Source: Caldilineaceae bacterium
Lineage (GTDB): Bacteria > Chloroflexota > Anaerolineae > Caldilineales > Caldilineaceae
Direction of reading: 5' to 3'
NCBI GenBank assembly: GCA_022821545.1
Contig: JAJEDJ010000030.1
Coordinates: 62,001-126,000 of the forward strand
Length of the DNA: 64,000 bases
The notes under the pieces were generated by a model that did no database searches, was not told the origin of the DNA, and worked only from the letters and a program-made list of their open reading frames with translations. Position 1 is the stretch's first letter. Every line of letters starts with the position of its first letter. The position numbers were made by a program, and so were the translations under genes. This document shows positions 1 to 10,305 of the stretch, in pieces.

Positions 1-732
1 CTCCGGTCGCGGCACCTGTTGGGCAATGGTAATCGCGACCGGAATCAGCACCGCGGCCGTGGCCGTGTTGAGGACGAACATGCTGAGCCCGCCGGTGATT
101 GCCATGAGCGCCAGCAGCAGCGGCCCGAACCGTCCCCTGCTGCTCACAATGGCCTGGAGGGCCAGGCGACGCGTCAACCCATGTTTTCGCAAGGCCTCAG
201 CGAGGAAAAGGCTCCCCAGGATGAGGAAGACGACCGGCGTGCCGAACGGTTCGAACGCGCCTCCAGCGTCATCCACTCCGAGCGCGATCTGGACAATCGG
301 CACCAGCAGAGCGACGATTGGCAGCGGCGCCGGTTCCAGCGCCAGGATCAGGCCGGAGAAGGCAAAAAGGGCCAATGCCTTGTGGCCGTCTATGCTCAGG
401 CCGGCCGGCGTGGGCAGGAGCAGAACGATTGCGGTTACGCCCACCACAAAGAGGAGGCGGCGCAGGTCGAAGACCTTGCGCATTCCCGCCTGAATCGGCT
501 GCTGCAAGACTCTAAGGGTCGGGCCGGGACGCTGCAGGCGTCGCTTGGAAGTAACTGTACGGGTGGCGACCCGCTCCCGGATCAAGGCGCTGCGTTCGGC
601 CTGGGAAGGCGGCCGCACGGGCGCGGGCGGCTGGGCATCCTCTTCCGGCTCGGGCCTGCCGTTGGCGCGCGAGGGAGCCCCGATAGTGGGGCGGGGCAAG
701 GAGGATTTCAGACGGGCGCGGTTGTAAGACAT
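1..732 (-). CDS. SLC13/DASS-type anion:sodium symporter, N-terminal part (runs off the left edge)
   Basis: Open frame of 244 codons from ATG at 732 to the window edge with no stop. The first 85 residues are a basic, proline-rich cytoplasmic extension. Hydrophobic segments follow, beginning with FVVGVTAIVLLLPTPAGLS, then a segment ending in LEPAPLPIVALLVPIVQIAL. The run VFLILGSLFLAEALRKHGL and later FVLNTATAAVLIPVA match the SLC13/DASS (CitMHS/ArsB-like) fold, where the NTA-type motif lies in a sodium/substrate loop. The family imports dicarboxylates, sulfate or similar anions; the substrate cannot be told here. The C-terminal half is outside the window. The long N-terminal extension is unusual for the family. 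Confidence 0.7.
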   Translation of the reverse strand, partial: MSYNRARLKSSLPRPTIGAPSRANGRPEPEEDAQPPAPVRPPSQAERSALIRERVATRTVTSKRRLQRPGPTLRVLQQPIQAGMRKVFDLRRLLFVVGVTAIVLLLPTPAGLSIDGHKALALFAFSGLILALEPAPLPIVALLVPIVQIALGVDDAGGAFEPFGTPVVFLILGSLFLAEALRKHGLTRRLALQAIVSSRGRFGPLLLALMAITGGLSMFVLNTATAAVLIPVAITIAQQVPRPE

Positions 733-826
733 TTGTAACGACAGTTCGTAACGGTAGGACCGCTCTGGTTTGCCAGCGCAGAGTTGGGAGCGTCAACAAA
801 AGCCCAAAAAAGGAATCGCCAGCCTG

Positions 827-1957
827 CTAACTGGAACTACACTGACGCAGGCCGTATAGAGCGGAAGACAGCCCAGGAGCGAACTCCAGCGTCTTGTGCA
901 GCCAGGGAACGCCCAAATGGCATTCCTGCGGCTTCTTCAGGACGTGAGACAGTCCCAGAATCAATGTGAATTGGGCATTGAGTTCATCTTCTTCCAGAAG
1001 GCTTGCGGCGCGCTCCATCGTTTCGGCTGCGCTCTCGTAGTTGAGACGGCGATAATACGCCATGCCCAAGTGGGACAATACAAGGCCATTGTCGGGTTCC
1101 AACTCTGCCGCCCGACGCAATATCCGCAACGCCTGCAGGAAATCGTTGCTCTGCCACAACGCCCAACCGAGAGCGTCGAGCGAGAAAGCGGTCTCTCCCG
1201 CGGCTACGGCCTTCTCGTAGGTCTCGATCGCGAGATCCCACTCGTCCAGGCGTTCGTATTGGCGTCCCAGTTCTATGAACAGATCGGGCCGATTCGGCGC
1301 CAGCTCGATGGCCCGGCTGTACTCGGCAATTGCGCTCTCGTGCTCCTTCTGAATTTCATACAGATACCCCAGGTTGCGGCGGGCCATCACATTCGCCGGA
1401 TCAATGGCCAGAGCCTCCTCCAGGTAGTCCAGCGCGACTGCGTAGTTCCCCACGTCACTGTAGATTTCGCCCAAAACCGCCAGAACGTCCGGGTTGTCGG
1501 GCTCCAGTTCGAGCGCCTGGAAAGCGAAATCGCTGGCCGAATCGTAGTTCCCGCGCCAGTCCAGGACGCGTGCATGCATCGCCAGCGCAGCCACGTTTTT
1601 TGCCTCGAGCCGAACTGCCTTCTGCGTGAGAGCATGGGCCTGTTCGACGCGGCGCGCCATCAGGTGCAGCCCGGCCAGGGCAACCAGGGGGTAGGCATTC
1701 TCAGGTTCCAGGGCGGCCATCTGCTCAAGCGCGGCGGCAGCTTCGCTGAAATGCCCGGCGGCAATGTGCGCTTCGGCCTTCGTCTGCCAGTAGAGTGCGC
1801 TGGGCGTAGGCGTTGTCGCGGGGGGCGGCGGCTGCCTCACAAGCCAGTCCGGTCGCTGAATGTAAAGATAGACGGCCAGAAGCAGAACCAATCCGCTCCA
1901 AACGAAGCACCCTCTGCGCTGACGACGGCGCGGCCTGTAAGTCCAGTCAAGGTCCAT
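827..1957 (-). CDS. Membrane-anchored TPR-repeat protein
   Basis: 376 residues. A short basic N-terminus (RPRRRQRRG) precedes one membrane segment at about 18-35, then a proline-rich linker. From residue 50 to the end there are about nine tetratricopeptide repeats with the usual pattern of A at position 8 and 20 and P at 32 (for example EPDNPDVLAVLGEIYSDVGN, DPANVMARRNLGYLY). The topology suggests a signal anchor with the TPR solenoid outside the membrane. TPR arrays are protein-interaction scaffolds; no enzyme domain is present. A TATACT box at 1966-1971 (minus strand) sits only about 8 bases from the ATG, so the mRNA may be nearly leaderless. Partner unknown. Confidence 0.75.
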   Translation of the reverse strand: MDLDWTYRPRRRQRRGCFVWSGLVLLLAVYLYIQRPDWLVRQPPPPATTPTPSALYWQTKAEAHIAAGHFSEAAAALEQMAALEPENAYPLVALAGLHLMARRVEQAHALTQKAVRLEAKNVAALAMHARVLDWRGNYDSASDFAFQALELEPDNPDVLAVLGEIYSDVGNYAVALDYLEEALAIDPANVMARRNLGYLYEIQKEHESAIAEYSRAIELAPNRPDLFIELGRQYERLDEWDLAIETYEKAVAAGETAFSLDALGWALWQSNDFLQALRILRRAAELEPDNGLVLSHLGMAYYRRLNYESAAETMERAASLLEEDELNAQFTLILGLSHVLKKPQECHLGVPWLHKTLEFAPGLSSALYGLRQCSSS

Positions 1958-2079
1958 ACCAGGTAAGTATAACGCAAGTGGACAGCTTCATATGTATCGT
2001 GTTTCAGCCAGTACGGGCGTGCAGCCGACCTTTGCGAAGGGGATGAAGCGGAGATGGATCGGGGCGGCCCGGCCGGAAT

Positions 2080-2655
2080 TTACAGGGCCGTACCGGACTC
2101 ATCGCGGGAATAAAGTTCCAGGACAATCGAAGCCTCTGGGTGAAAGTCGTCGACCAGGGCTGTGATGTCCTGGCCGGGCCGCAGGCTCGCCCGCTTTTCC
2201 CGCCGCCAGTTGCGGCGAATGGCATTGCGGCCGGCGTAGGCTCGCTGCTGGAACCAGTACACGTAGTCTACGCTGAACTCCAGCGGAGTGAAATTCAGAC
2301 TCCTGATCTGACCGGGGACGGTTGTAGTGGAAAGCAGGATGCGGCGGAAGTGCTGGATTCGCCAGTAGAAGGTCGGAGCCGCCAAGAGGAGGACCGTTCC
2401 CGCGCCTACCAATAGCAAAGGGATCTCCGCTCCTTCAAACACCAGCCTATCCATGTTGCCGCGACCGAAGGCGGCGTTGAGAAGGCTAAAGGGCAGATAG
2501 CCGAGTGTGAGGACAAGCGATGCAGGAATAATGGCGCCAATGACAAAGATGACGCTGACGATTGCGGGCAGGTCCAAGCTGAGCATACCGACGAGCGTCA
2601 GGCCGTGTCCGCTTGAAGAGATCTGTTGAGAACGATTTCGAGGAGAGCTGCTCAT
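2080..2655 (-). CDS. Two-TM membrane protein, DUF3592-like
   Basis: 191 residues. Two hydrophobic segments near 31-56 (AIVSVIFVIGAIIPASLVLTLG) and 78-96 (EIPLLLVGAGTVLLLAAPTFYW) are followed by a soluble C-terminal part with RILLSTTTVPGQI, VDYVYWFQQRAYAGR and a final segment about VLELYSRDESG. The motif order membrane helix, T-x-x-G-x-I, Y-x-[FV] and YxPxxPxxAxL-like end resembles DUF3592 proteins, whose function is not known. It lies 48 bases downstream of the cysteine desulfurase on the same strand, so the two may be cotranscribed. The family assignment is tentative. Confidence 0.5.
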   Translation of the reverse strand: MSSSPRNRSQQISSSGHGLTLVGMLSLDLPAIVSVIFVIGAIIPASLVLTLGYLPFSLLNAAFGRGNMDRLVFEGAEIPLLLVGAGTVLLLAAPTFYWRIQHFRRILLSTTTVPGQIRSLNFTPLEFSVDYVYWFQQRAYAGRNAIRRNWRREKRASLRPGQDITALVDDFHPEASIVLELYSRDESGTAL

Positions 2656-2703
2656 GCCAAGGTGTAGCCGCCGCGGTCAACATCCGGGCGGCGATGAATT
2701 CGC

Positions 2704-3897
2704 TTACAGAGGCGCCGGCGAGAACTGACGGCTCCGGTCGACGATTTGCGGCAGCTTCTTCAGCAGGAAATCGATCTGGTCTGCGTCGTTGCTGAGGCCG
2801 AGGCTCAACCGCAACCCCCCCGCCAACTCCTCTGCAGGAACTCCGACCGCTTCCAAAACGTGACTGGGCTGCTGGCGCGCGCTTGTGCATGCGCTGCCGC
2901 TGCTGGCCGCAATCCCGGCCAGATCCAGGGCGATCAGAATGCCCTCCGCCTCGACGTCACGAATCGTGAAACTGGCGTGATTGGCCAGCCTGTTCATCGG
3001 GCTGCCGGTCAAGCGCGCCCCCGCAACCGACTCCAGCGTCCGGCCGATAATCCGGTCTCGCAACCGGCGCAGTCGGGCCATTTCCGTTTCTCGTTCCGCT
3101 TCGCACAGAGCCAAAGCGGTCGCCATCCCCACGATGCCGGGCACATTATGTGTGCCTGCCCGCCGCCTTCCTTCGTGACTGCCGCCGGTAAGAAAGGGAT
3201 GATAAGACGTCCCTCGCCGGAGGTAGAGAAATCCAACGCCCTTGGGCCCGTAAAATTTGTGTGCGCTGGCACTGAGCGCATCCACGTTCAACCTCTCGAC
3301 ATCCAGCGGCAACTTTCCCGCGGCCTGCACGGCATCGGTGTGGAAGGGCACGCTGCGTTCCCGGCAAAGCGCGCCCAATTCGCCAATCGCCTGCACGCTG
3401 CCTATCTCGTTGTTGGCATACATGACGCTGACCAGCGCAACGTCGGAGCCGTCGCCCAGCGCCCGCCCCAAGTCGTCCGCATTGACCAAACCCTCGCCGT
3501 CCACCGGCAGCAGCGTCAACTCGAATCCGAAGTAGTCTCGCAGGTCTTCGGCGGTATAGAGCACTGCATGATGCTCAACCGGGGTGGTAATGATACGGTT
3601 TGCGCCGAATTGGGCGCGGCGGGCGAGGGCAATCCCGCGCAGGGCCGCGTTATCGCTTTCGCTCCCGCAACCGGTCAGAACGACTTCGTCCGGTTGGGCG
3701 CCCAGGACGCCGGCAATCGTGCGCCGGGCCTCGCTCATTCCAGCATGGGCCGCTCGACCCGCTCTGTGGATGCTGGACGGGTTGCCGTATTTCGAGCTGT
3801 CCGGCAGGTCGGTCGAACCGTAATACGGCTCCATGGCCGCCAGAACTTCAGGGCGTAACGGCGTTGTAGCCGAGTGGTCCAGGTAGATTATGGTCAT
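2704..3897 (-). CDS. Cysteine desulfurase (NifS/IscS family)
   Basis: 397 residues, normal length. This PLP enzyme releases sulfur from L-cysteine as a persulfide for Fe-S clusters, tRNA thiolation and cofactors. The N-terminus YLDHSATTP is the family signature, GSESDN and VEHHAV build the cofactor pocket, HTDAVQAAGK is conserved, K214 in SAHKFYGPKG is the PLP Schiff-base lysine, and C337 in SSGSACTS is the persulfide cysteine. The short loop around this Cys is typical of NifS/IscS rather than SufS. A good sigma70-like promoter lies at 3973-4000. No iscU or iscR neighbour is present, so it may supply sulfur generally. Confidence 0.93.
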   Translation of the reverse strand: MTIIYLDHSATTPLRPEVLAAMEPYYGSTDLPDSSKYGNPSSIHRAGRAAHAGMSEARRTIAGVLGAQPDEVVLTGCGSESDNAALRGIALARRAQFGANRIITTPVEHHAVLYTAEDLRDYFGFELTLLPVDGEGLVNADDLGRALGDGSDVALVSVMYANNEIGSVQAIGELGALCRERSVPFHTDAVQAAGKLPLDVERLNVDALSASAHKFYGPKGVGFLYLRRGTSYHPFLTGGSHEGRRRAGTHNVPGIVGMATALALCEAERETEMARLRRLRDRIIGRTLESVAGARLTGSPMNRLANHASFTIRDVEAEGILIALDLAGIAASSGSACTSARQQPSHVLEAVGVPAEELAGGLRLSLGLSNDADQIDFLLKKLPQIVDRSRQFSPAPL

Positions 3898-3972
3898 GCG
3901 CCAATCTTTCTTTCGCTGCCGGCATCCTGCGCAACTTGCAGGATCACTGCATGGGCACTATCGTAGTGGAAA

Positions 3973-5411
<1,439 letters not shown>

Positions 5412-5480
5412 CCGGGTCTGCGAAGCAAGGGTGGGGAAAGAGAAGCAATAGAGGGAGAATCAATTGAAGGAGAAACAGTA

Positions 5481-5517
5481 AAGGGATGCGTGAGCGGACT
5501 CCTCACGCATCCCTTTT
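5481..5517. terminator. Intrinsic terminator between enolase and tRNA-Leu
   Basis: A perfect 14-bp stem, arms 5481-5494 and 5502-5515 around a 7-base loop, followed on the plus strand by TTTT. On the minus strand the arm is followed by a short T-containing tract, so it could end transcripts from both convergent genes. Confidence 0.85.
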
Positions 5518-5521
5518 GCGG

Positions 5522-5604
<83 letters not shown>

Positions 5605-5738
5605 GCACACACCTGCAAGCATAAGCGCCGGCGCCGAAACTGTCAAATGCGGGGCTCTCCCAAAACCTTGCTCTCCCCAATCAATCCTCTCTCAGCTTCT
5701 GATCGGGCCTACCATGTGAAACGGCCGGCAGTCCGCGC

Positions 5739-7469
5739 TCAAGCCATCTTGCGCTTTTCCTCTTCAATCAGCACACGCCGCAGGATCTTGCCCACCTGGC
5801 TTTTTGGCAGTTCGTCTCGGAAGTCCACCAGCCTTGGCACCTTATAAGGAGCCAGATTTTCCCTGCAGAAAGCCTCGATTTCTTCCTGTGTACTCGTCTG
5901 GCCCGCTTTCAGAACAATATAGGCCTTGACCGTTTCGCCCCGAATCGCGTCCGGTACGCCTGCCACCACGGCTTCCTGCACGGCCTCGTGCATGTACAGA
6001 ACTTCCTCAATCTCCCTCGGCACGACGTTGTACCCGCTGGCGATGATCAGGTCCTTCTTCCGGTCCACAATGTAAAAGCAGCCGTCTTCGTCCATGCGGG
6101 CGATGTCACCGGTGTGGAACCAGCCCTCTTCGGTAATTGCGTCCGCCGTTTCCTCGGGGCGCTTCCAGTAGCCCTTCATCACCTGCGGGCCCCGGACGAT
6201 CAGCTCACCTTCTTCCCCGGCGGCGACAGTTTCGAATTCACCCGCTTCATTCGGGTCGAGGCCTACGATGGCGACCTCAGTGCTGGGCACGGGAAAGCCG
6301 ATCGATCCCTCCTTGCGCATGCCGTTGATGGGGTTGGCGCAGGCCACGGGAGAAGTTTCGGTCAGGCCGTAACCTTCCACCAGCTTGCCGCCGGTGATCT
6401 GTTCAAAACGGCGCTGAATCTCAATCGGCAACGACATACCGCCCGAAAGGCAGGCCTTGATCGAACTGAGATCGGCTTCGTCCACCTTGGGATGGTTGAT
6501 GATCGCGGTGTACATCGTGGGGATGCCGGGGTACATCGTCACTTTTTCGCGCTGAAGAATGTCAAGCACCAGATCGGTCTGACGGGGGTCCGGCGTCACG
6601 ATCAGTTCGGCGCCCGTATACATGGAAAAGAGCATGGCAACGGTCATGCCATAGACGTGGAAGAACGGGATCGCGCCCAGCATCCTCTCGCCGCCGTATT
6701 CCAGGTCTCGGTACCAGGCCTCGATCTGCTGCACGTTGGACATGACGCTGCGGTGCGTCAACATGGCCGCCTTGGGAGAGCCGGTCGTGCCGCCCGTGTA
6801 CTGGAAGAGGACGACGTCATCCGGCGAGACGTCAATGCTGGGCGGGTTGGGCGCGCTCGTCTCAAGCAGATTCTCGAACGCCCACACGCCCGGGCCGTCC
6901 GGCACGTCGGTCATCATGCCCGAAGCGCGGACCTTTTTCGCCACCAGCTTGTTGAATGGAAAGCCCAGCGGGTCGGGCACGTCGGTTACGATAACGTGCT
7001 TGAGATCAGTACCTTCTTTCGCCTGCGCCACCCGTTCGTGAAAGCCGCTCAGAATGACGATGGCAGCCGCGCCGCTGTCCTCCAGCAGATGGTTCAGTTC
7101 CCGGGCCGTATAGGTCGGGTTCGTGTTGACAATGACGCAGCCTGCCTTGAGCGCGCCGAAAAAGGAGATCACCTGCTGAGGGATATTGGGCAGCATGATG
7201 GCGATGCGGTCGCCTTGCTGCAATCCGATGCGGCGCAGGGCAAAGGCGAAGCGATCAGCGGCGTCCTTCAGTTCCGAATAGGTCTGCTTAGCCTGTACCG
7301 TGATGCCCAATGGCAGGTATGCGAGAAGCAGACGGGTCGCCACCTGGTTGGCATAGGTCTGGGCCGAGGCATCCAACATTTCATGTGTGAGCTGGCCGTT
7401 GTACTCAATTGAGTCCGGTACACCCGATTCGTACTTCTCTACCCATGGTTTCTGTTCGTATGCAGACAT
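5739..7469 (-). CDS. Long-chain fatty-acid-CoA ligase (AMP-binding, FadD-like)
   Basis: 576 residues. Activates a carboxylate with ATP and CoA through an acyl-adenylate. ATG at 7469 is chosen for the AAAGGAGAAAC ribosome site 8 bases upstream; a longer frame to 7523 lacks one. Visible motifs: P-loop YTGGTTGSPKAAMLTH, EGYGLTETSP (A5), GWFHTGDIARMDEDG (A7), DRKKDLIIASGYNVVPREIEE (A8), and the catalytic A10 lysine in PKSQVGKILRRVL near the C-terminus. Substrate-pocket features are of the medium/long-chain FadD group, but chain length cannot be read. Monocistronic, with a promoter at 7587-7616. Confidence 0.9.
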   Translation of the reverse strand: MSAYEQKPWVEKYESGVPDSIEYNGQLTHEMLDASAQTYANQVATRLLLAYLPLGITVQAKQTYSELKDAADRFAFALRRIGLQQGDRIAIMLPNIPQQVISFFGALKAGCVIVNTNPTYTARELNHLLEDSGAAAIVILSGFHERVAQAKEGTDLKHVIVTDVPDPLGFPFNKLVAKKVRASGMMTDVPDGPGVWAFENLLETSAPNPPSIDVSPDDVVLFQYTGGTTGSPKAAMLTHRSVMSNVQQIEAWYRDLEYGGERMLGAIPFFHVYGMTVAMLFSMYTGAELIVTPDPRQTDLVLDILQREKVTMYPGIPTMYTAIINHPKVDEADLSSIKACLSGGMSLPIEIQRRFEQITGGKLVEGYGLTETSPVACANPINGMRKEGSIGFPVPSTEVAIVGLDPNEAGEFETVAAGEEGELIVRGPQVMKGYWKRPEETADAITEEGWFHTGDIARMDEDGCFYIVDRKKDLIIASGYNVVPREIEEVLYMHEAVQEAVVAGVPDAIRGETVKAYIVLKAGQTSTQEEIEAFCRENLAPYKVPRLVDFRDELPKSQVGKILRRVLIEEEKRKMA

Positions 7470-7586
7470 CGCAACCGTTTCTCCTTTGGTATAGTCCGCG
7501 GAGCCCAGTGTTGCACCGACCAACGCGACTCAATTGCCTGGAACCGCCTGCGCAGCGGAGGTATTCTGCCGGTCGAATGTGTGAAA

Positions 7587-7616
7587 AGTATATCAGAGAA
7601 AAAGCACGATTGGCAA
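7587..7616 (-). promoter_or_regulatory. Promoter for the acyl-CoA ligase
   Basis: Minus strand: TTGCCA (7611-7616), 18-base spacer, TATACT (7587-7592). It gives a leader of about 110 bases before the ATG at 7469. Confidence 0.45.
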
Positions 7617-7747
7617 TGAAGTCAACTTAAGCGGGTATCCGCCCCTTGGTCGACATGGCGCCAAACATTGAGCGAATGCCAAGCCAGGGAGAGATTCTCA
7701 GCTACGCAAACCAGATGCCGTACTGCCTGAACGGACTTGACCATTTG

Positions 7748-7777
7748 TTGACACAGCAGTTCGGACGAAAGTATACT
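7748..7777 (+). promoter_or_regulatory. Promoter for the CoA-binding protein gene
   Basis: TTGACA (7748-7753), 18-base spacer, TATACT (7772-7777), a near-consensus sigma70 pair about 75 bases before the ATG at 7856. The downstream word CTTTTGCGG also lies beside the desulfurase promoter (3982-3991), which may be chance. Confidence 0.6.
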
Positions 7778-7855
7778 TTTGCGGCAGGCAGGCCGGCATC
7801 TTGTCTGAGGCATGTCAGTTTGAAAGATCGACCCATTTTCAAGGCAGGAAGCACG

Positions 7856-8335
7856 ATGCAGGATATGAACTCCCTGATCGAGAAATATGTAAACGAACCG
7901 GTTTGGGCTGTTGTGGGCGCCAGCAACAGCAGGGCCAAATACGGCAATCGAATCTATCTGAAGCTCAGGGAAGCAGGCTATACGGTCTATCCGGTGAACC
8001 GGCGCGAGCGACTGATAGAGGGTGACACCGCCTACGGCAGTCTGGCAGACCTGCCAGAACCGCCAACGGTCATCAATATGGTCGTACCCCCGGTTGAAGC
8101 CCCTGCGATCGTGGAGCAGGCAAAAGCCGCCGGCGCGCAAGCCATCTGGTTCCAACCGGGGGCCGAAAGCGCGGCCGCCGCGCGGTGGGCGCAGGCACAC
8201 GGCCTGGACGTGATCGAAGCCTGCATTCTGGTCCAGCTTGCCCTGATGCCCCGGCCAGAGGGAACTGAACTGAACCGGCCGCCATCGCGATCGCGGCCAA
8301 CCCCCTCCCCAGACCCTACATCCTCCACCCGCTGA
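7856..8335 (+). CDS. CoA-binding domain protein (YccU-like)
   Basis: 159 residues with one Rossmann-type CoA-binding domain: WAVVGASNSRAKYGNRIY is the glycine-rich nucleotide loop, followed by GYTVYPVNRRERLIEGDTAYGSLADLP and the conserved ending QPGAESAAAARWAQAHGLDVIEACILV, which resembles the succinyl-CoA synthetase alpha fold. ATG at 7856 is preferred to upstream starts because it follows AGGAAG and the near-consensus promoter ends before it. Members bind CoA, but the physiological role is not established. A short non-conserved proline/arginine-rich tail follows the domain. Confidence 0.82.
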   Translation: MQDMNSLIEKYVNEPVWAVVGASNSRAKYGNRIYLKLREAGYTVYPVNRRERLIEGDTAYGSLADLPEPPTVINMVVPPVEAPAIVEQAKAAGAQAIWFQPGAESAAAARWAQAHGLDVIEACILVQLALMPRPEGTELNRPPSRSRPTPSPDPTSSTR

Positions 8336-8484
8336 TATTTTTTCGCGTAGACACGGGTGGAGGAACCGCAGTAGAGCAGTATTGAAGCCATTGAGCGTCA
8401 AGGGGCACTCTGACACAGAGGCTTTCCCTTGCACGCAGTGGTAAGAGGCCGGTTGTACAGGAAATCAATCAAGGACAAATTGAA

Positions 8485-10269
8485 ATGCGGATGTCGAAAC
8501 TGTTTTTCCAGACACTGCGCGAAGCCCCCGCGGACGCCGACGTGCGCAGCCATCAGCTGATGGTGCGCGCGGGCCTGGTCCGGCAAGTGGGCGCCGGGAT
8601 TTTCGAATACATGCCCCTGGGGCTGCGGGTCAAGAAGAAGATTGAAAGGATCATGCGGGAGGAGATGGACGCCATCGACGGGCAGGAGATCGTCATGCCG
8701 GTCGTGCAGCCGGCCTCGCTGTGGAAGCGGACGGGCCGCTGGTACGAGCTCGGCGACGACCTGGCGCGCCTTACCGATCGCGCCGGCCGGGAGCTGGTCC
8801 TTGCCATGACGCACGAGGAGGTCATAACCGAGCTGGCCGGCGGCGTGATCAGCAGCTACCGCCAGCTGCCGGTCATGCTCTACCAGATTCAAACCAAGTT
8901 TCGAGATGAGCCCCGTCCCCGCGGCGGCCTGATTCGCGTGCGGGAGTTCACCATGAAGGACGGCTATTCTTTCCATCCCGACATCACCAGCCTGGATGAA
9001 TACTATCCGCTGGTATATCAGGCCTATTTCAACATTTTTGGCCGTGCCGGGCTCGAAGTAATCGCTGTCGAAAGCGATACCGGCATGATGGGCGGTACCA
9101 TGGCCCACGAGTTCATGGCCCTGACGGCAGTCGGAGAGGACACGCTGCTCCTTTGCGACGAATGCGGCTACAAGGCAAATCGTCAGGTCGCCACCTTCGT
9201 GAAGAAGGACGACAGTGAGCGGTCTGAAGAGTCGCCGCTGCCACTGGAGGAGGTCTCCACGCCTGGCGTGGACACGATCGCCGCGCTGGCGGAATTCCTT
9301 GAAATTCCCGAGAGCCGCACGGCCAAGGCCCTGTTCCTGGTTGCAACGGTCGAGGAGGAGGGCGAAGAGAAGGAGCAGTTTGTCTTCGTCGTCGTGCGGG
9401 GCGACATGGAGCTGAACGAAACCAAGTTGACAAACGCGCTGAATGCCCGCCAGCTGCGTCCGGCCCAGCCCGAGGAGATCCGGGCGATCGGCGCGGAACC
9501 GGGATACGGCTCCCCCGTCGGCATCCGCGGAGACGCCGTCCTTCTGGTCGTTGACGACCTGATCCCCGACAGCCCAAACCTGGTGGCGGGCGCAAACCGC
9601 GAGGGATGGCACCTCAGGAATGTCAACTGCGGCAGGGACTATCACCCCGATCTGATCGCGGACGTGGTTGCCGCGGCCGATGGACATGCCTGTCCGATCT
9701 GCCAGGCGCCCTTGCGATCAGTGCGCGGCGTGGAAGTGGGAAATATCTTCAAGTTGGGGACGAAGTACAGCGAGGCGATGGACGCTACTTTCCTCGACGA
9801 AGAGGGCGGCAGCGCGCCGATGGTCATGGGCTGTTATGGGATCGGCTCCGGTCGACTTATCGCCAGCGCGATCGAAACGAGCTACGACGAGAACGGCATT
9901 GTCTGGCCGATAACGATCGCTCCCTATCAGCTCTATCTGGTCAGCCTGGCGACTCGCCGGACGCCGGAGGTGACTGAAGCAGCAGAGCGAGTTTACAGTC
10001 AGCTTCAGGAAGCCGGTGTCGAAGTACTTTATGACGACCGCGATGAAAGGGCAGGCGTAAAGTTCAACGACGCCGACCTGTTGGGAATCCCTCTGCGACT
10101 GACAATCGGAGCAAGGGGCGTGAAGAACGGGGTGGCCGAGCTCAAGCTGCGAAATAGCGATGAAGTCCGCGAACTGCCTCTCGACGAACTCGTTGAACAG
10201 ATTCAGTCGGTTGTGGAGGCCGAGACGGCCGCGGTTCTGGCAAGGGTGGTCACCGAGCCGCTGCAGTAG
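8485..10269 (+). CDS. proS: Proline-tRNA ligase (bacterial type, with editing insert)
   Basis: 594 residues. Charges tRNA-Pro with proline. Class II motifs: motif 1 around GIFEYMPLGLRVKKKIERIMREEMD, motif 2 TKFRDEPRPRGGLIRVREFTMKDGYSFH, motif 3 MGCYGIGSGRLIASAIE. Between motifs 2 and 3, about residues 225-400, is the YbaK-like insertion domain that clears Ala-tRNA-Pro (KALFLVATVEEE, VRGDMELNETKL, GYGSPVGI). The C-terminal anticodon-binding domain follows (APYQLYLVSL, LYDDRDERAGVKFNDADLLGIPLRLTIGARG). ATG at 8485 or 8491 fits AAGGAC upstream. Full length and likely the housekeeping enzyme. Confidence 0.96.
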   Translation: MRMSKLFFQTLREAPADADVRSHQLMVRAGLVRQVGAGIFEYMPLGLRVKKKIERIMREEMDAIDGQEIVMPVVQPASLWKRTGRWYELGDDLARLTDRAGRELVLAMTHEEVITELAGGVISSYRQLPVMLYQIQTKFRDEPRPRGGLIRVREFTMKDGYSFHPDITSLDEYYPLVYQAYFNIFGRAGLEVIAVESDTGMMGGTMAHEFMALTAVGEDTLLLCDECGYKANRQVATFVKKDDSERSEESPLPLEEVSTPGVDTIAALAEFLEIPESRTAKALFLVATVEEEGEEKEQFVFVVVRGDMELNETKLTNALNARQLRPAQPEEIRAIGAEPGYGSPVGIRGDAVLLVVDDLIPDSPNLVAGANREGWHLRNVNCGRDYHPDLIADVVAAADGHACPICQAPLRSVRGVEVGNIFKLGTKYSEAMDATFLDEEGGSAPMVMGCYGIGSGRLIASAIETSYDENGIVWPITIAPYQLYLVSLATRRTPEVTEAAERVYSQLQEAGVEVLYDDRDERAGVKFNDADLLGIPLRLTIGARGVKNGVAELKLRNSDEVRELPLDELVEQIQSVVEAETAAVLARVVTEPLQ

Positions 10270-10305
10270 ACTGAGCATCCCGCCATCAGAGGAACCATAC
10301 ACCCG

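Noticed and set aside
896-1966. Long plus-strand frame opposite the TPR gene
   Set aside because: It mirrors a real TPR gene on the other strand; the translation has no domain pattern. High GC text makes such antisense frames common here (also 2746-3858, 5988-7412, 8398-9687, 12595-13602, 40476-41669, 48864-50159 and 60765-62054).
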